Shown: in pieces, positions 33,465 to 35,389 of the stretch
Layout: the number at the start of each line of letters is the position of its first letter
How positions within the stretch are numbered: position 1 is the first letter of the stretch
Assembly: GCA_041487495.1 (NCBI GenBank)
Contig: JBGPNN010000004.1
Location: 1-35,389 of the forward strand
Length of the DNA stretch: 35,389 nucleotides
Reading direction: 5' to 3'
Source: JBGPNN01 sp041487495
GTDB taxonomy: Bacteria > Sysuimicrobiota > Sysuimicrobiia > Sysuimicrobiales > Humicultoraceae
Position numbers and translations under genes: made by a program
Notes under the pieces: model-generated
Databases searched by the model: none
What the model saw: only the letters and a program-made list of their open reading frames with translations
What the model was told of the DNA's origin: nothing

Positions 33465-34954
33465 GTGCCCGCGCCTCCGGCCGTTGCGCGGGCGGCCCGC
33501 AGCGCTTCGCGCACCACCTGGCGGTCGTCGAAAGCATGTTTGACGGCTGCGATCTCCTGATACGTCTCATGCCCCTTGCCGGCGACGACCACCAGATCAC
33601 CCGGGGCGGCCGCGCTCACCGCCAGCGCGATGGCGCGGCGGCGGTCCGGTTCGACATCGATCTTCACCCGCCGTCCCTGCGCGCCGGTCCTTGCGCCCGG
33701 CAGAATCTCATCAATGATCGCCCGGGCCGGCTCGCTGCGCGGATTGTCCGATGTGATGATGACGTAGTCAGCCAGTTCCGTGGCGAGGCGGCCCATGAGT
33801 GGCCGCTTCGTCCGGTCGCGGTCGCCGCCGCACCCGAACGTGACGATGAGGCGGGCGCGGGTGATCTCGCGCGCGGTCCGCAGGACGTTTTCGAGGCCGT
33901 CCGGCGTATGAGCATAATCCACGACCACCGCGAACGGCTGACCCTCGTCGACCGATTCGAACCGTCCGGGAATCCCGGGCATCGTCGCCAGCGCGTCGGC
34001 GGCGAGATCCAGGGGGATGTCCTGTGTCAGTCCCACGGCCAGCGCCGCGAGCGCGTTCGCGACGTTGAACCCCCCGGCCAGCCGGAGCGCCACGGTGGCG
34101 CTCCCGGCCGGGGTGTCGACGACAAACGTCGACCCGCGAAGATGCAGCGCCAGATCGCGGCCGCGCACGTCCGCCGGCTGCCTGATCCCGTAGGTGATCA
34201 CACGGGCGCGAGTCACGGCGCGCAGCACGGCCGATGAGGGATCATCGGCGTTGAGGACCGCCCACCCCTGATCGGGCAGCATCGCAAACAGGCGGCCCTT
34301 CGCCGCGCGGTAGGCGTCCATCGTCTTGTGAAAGTCGAGGTGATCGCGGGTCAAATTGGTGAACACGCCGACCTCGATGTGACAGCCGGCGGTGCGTTCC
34401 ATTGCCAGCGCATGCGAGGCGACTTCGACCGCGGCATACTGACAGCCGTGGTCCACCATCATCCGCAGCGCGTGCTGTAAGGCCGGGGCCTCGGGCGTCG
34501 TCCGTTCCGTCGGCAGGACGTCGCCGTCGAAGACAATACCCGTCGTGCCGATGATGCCGCACGGCCGGCCCGCACGACGGAGGATGGCATCGACCAAGAA
34601 CGTGGTCGCACCCTTCCCGTTCGTGCCGGTTACGCCAATGACGTGCAAACGCCGCGAGGGATGCCCATAGAAGGCGGCGCTGATCTGCCCCAGTGCGCGC
34701 CGGGAATCCGCCACGCGTACGGCCGGCACGCCCGGGGGTATCGGGACATCACGGTCGACGATGGCCGCGACCGCGCCGCGCGCGACCGCCTCGGGAATGA
34801 AGTCGTGGCCGTCGTGGGTCAGGCCCCGCAGCGCAACAAACAAAAACCCGGGGCGGACCTCCCGGGAGTCATACGCAATGCCCTGGATCGTGCGATCGGC
34901 GTCGCCGGCTACCGACGGCGCGTCGAGCTCCGGCAGCAGCGTGCGCAGATCCAT
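33461..34954 (-). CDS. murE: MurE, UDP-MurNAc-L-Ala-D-Glu:meso-diaminopimelate ligase
   Basis: The 497-aa protein has the N-terminal DSREVRPGFLFVALRG motif, the P-loop GTNGKGATT (110-118) and the carbamylated lysine K219 in AAKGRLF. DNPRSEP (403-409) is the specificity motif for meso-diaminopimelate, which predicts an A1-gamma type peptidoglycan. GGAGGTG sits six bases before ATG 34954 and fixes the start; longer starts would run into the promoter and the transpeptidase gene. It opens the run of overlapping genes and has its own promoter at 34982-34990. Confidence 0.95.
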   Translation of the reverse strand: MDLRTLLPELDAPSVAGDADRTIQGIAYDSREVRPGFLFVALRGLTHDGHDFIPEAVARGAVAAIVDRDVPIPPGVPAVRVADSRRALGQISAAFYGHPSRRLHVIGVTGTNGKGATTFLVDAILRRAGRPCGIIGTTGIVFDGDVLPTERTTPEAPALQHALRMMVDHGCQYAAVEVASHALAMERTAGCHIEVGVFTNLTRDHLDFHKTMDAYRAAKGRLFAMLPDQGWAVLNADDPSSAVLRAVTRARVITYGIRQPADVRGRDLALHLRGSTFVVDTPAGSATVALRLAGGFNVANALAALAVGLTQDIPLDLAADALATMPGIPGRFESVDEGQPFAVVVDYAHTPDGLENVLRTAREITRARLIVTFGCGGDRDRTKRPLMGRLATELADYVIITSDNPRSEPARAIIDEILPGARTGAQGRRVKIDVEPDRRRAIALAVSAAAPGDLVVVAGKGHETYQEIAAVKHAFDDRQVVREALRAARATAGGAGT

Positions 34955-34981
34955 CCGTACACCTCCACGAAATCCTTGCTC

Positions 34982-34990
34982 ATTATACCA
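34982..34990 (-). promoter_or_regulatory. Extended -10 promoter upstream of murE
   Basis: On the minus strand TGGTATAAT combines a perfect TATAAT (34982-34987) with the TGN extension (34988-34990). No good -35 is seen 17 bp upstream, which is typical of extended -10 promoters. The start would be near 34975, giving a leader of about 20 nt. Confidence 0.6.
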
Positions 34991-35028
34991 GTCGCCGTGT
35001 GAAGCGGTCGTCGCCGACCCAGCGCGCG

Positions 35029-35389
35029 TCAGCGCCCTGCAGGCTGCCCGCCGGTGAGCGGAGCGCGGGGGGGCTGCGTGCTCAGCACCTGTGTCGCCGC
35101 CGGCGGGACTCGCAGATGCCACAGGGCCTGTGCGGCGACGGTCCGGAACACCGGTGCCGCGACCGCACCGCCGTAGTACACTCCCAGGGGCTCGTCGAGC
35201 AAGACCAGGATCGCCAGCCGCGGATGGTCCGCGGGCACGACGCCGACGAACGACGCCACGTACGCCTCGGACATGTATCCTCCGGACGGCGCCGGTTTTT
35301 GCGCGGTGCCCGTCTTGCCGGCGACCCGGTACCCGTCGATCCTGGCGGCGGTGCCGGTGCCGTTCGTGACGGCACCTTCCATCAGTTCC
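35029..35389 (-). CDS. ftsI: FtsI/PBP2-type transpeptidase, C-terminal part only
   Basis: Only the last 120 or so residues are inside the window; the gene continues beyond the right edge. The transpeptidase KTGTAQK motif, followed by AYVASFVGVVPADHPRLAIL, identifies the penicillin-binding domain of a class B PBP. Its position before murE is that of ftsI (or spoVD). After the domain there are only about 30 residues (PPRAPLTGGQPAGR at the end), so no PASTA repeats follow. The stop is 74 nt before the murE start. Whether it is FtsI or SpoVD cannot be told from this fragment. Confidence 0.88.
   Translation of the reverse strand, partial: ELMEGAVTNGTGTAARIDGYRVAGKTGTAQKPAPSGGYMSEAYVASFVGVVPADHPRLAILVLLDEPLGVYYGGAVAAPVFRTVAAQALWHLRVPPAATQVLSTQPPRAPLTGGQPAGR

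Overview
This is a high-GC bacterial chromosomal segment with tightly packed genes, nearly all on the minus strand. It is an envelope and cell-division region, not a mobile or defence island. I see no rRNA, tRNA, CRISPR array, transposase, integrase or phage gene. MurE carries the DNPR motif, so the wall probably uses meso-diaminopimelate. FtsA, FtsZ and SepF occur together, and the order of the division and ileS-side genes matches the Bacillus-type order. Together these suggest a deep-branching, probably uncultured lineage of the Terrabacteria side of the tree. I cannot name the phylum from the sequence alone.

Layout, from the right edge in the direction of transcription. (1) The C-terminus of an FtsI-type transpeptidase (35029-35389) is followed by an extended -10 promoter (34982-34990). 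Then come murE-murF-mraY-murD-ftsW-murG-murC-murB-ftsQ-ftsA-ftsZ (34954 to 21805). From murE to murB every junction is a 4-nt stop/start overlap, and murB/ftsQ probably is too. Behind ftsZ follow an M50 site-2-protease-like membrane peptidase and an ABC-2 permease with no ATPase beside it. (2) nrdR-nrdJ (19316 to 16272), a ribonucleotide reductase regulator and a class II B12-dependent reductase, follow a near-consensus promoter containing an inverted repeat. (3) A probable operon (16076 to 8207) encodes a secreted BamE-like protein, PhnD-PhnC-PhnE transporter components (the permease has an inserted Ig-like periplasmic domain), YfiH/YlmD, YggS/YlmE, SepF, MtnA and a membrane GT2 glycosyltransferase. 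(4) One plus-strand GT4 glycosyltransferase (7174-8160) is divergent from ileS and convergent with the GT2 gene. (5) ileS (7059 to 3886) is followed by a promoter and a DksA/TraR zinc-finger gene, lspA, lgt, rluD/ylyB and pyrR. (6) Beyond pyrR lie another promoter, two hairpins (the second followed by a T-run) and a 46-codon ORF.

How the genes work together: the right half makes UDP-MurNAc-pentapeptide (MurB-F), lipid I/II (MraY, MurG) and the divisome core (FtsW, FtsI, FtsQ, FtsA, FtsZ), and SepF sits in the central operon. LspA and Lgt handle lipoprotein maturation. YfiH and MtnA may form a two-step methylthioadenosine salvage route. The oddest items are the PhnE insertion, altered catalytic motifs in IleS (GIHH for HIGH), MurD (GKFT P-loop) and Lgt, the ftsZ-M50-permease linkage, and the candidate short transcript downstream of pyrR.
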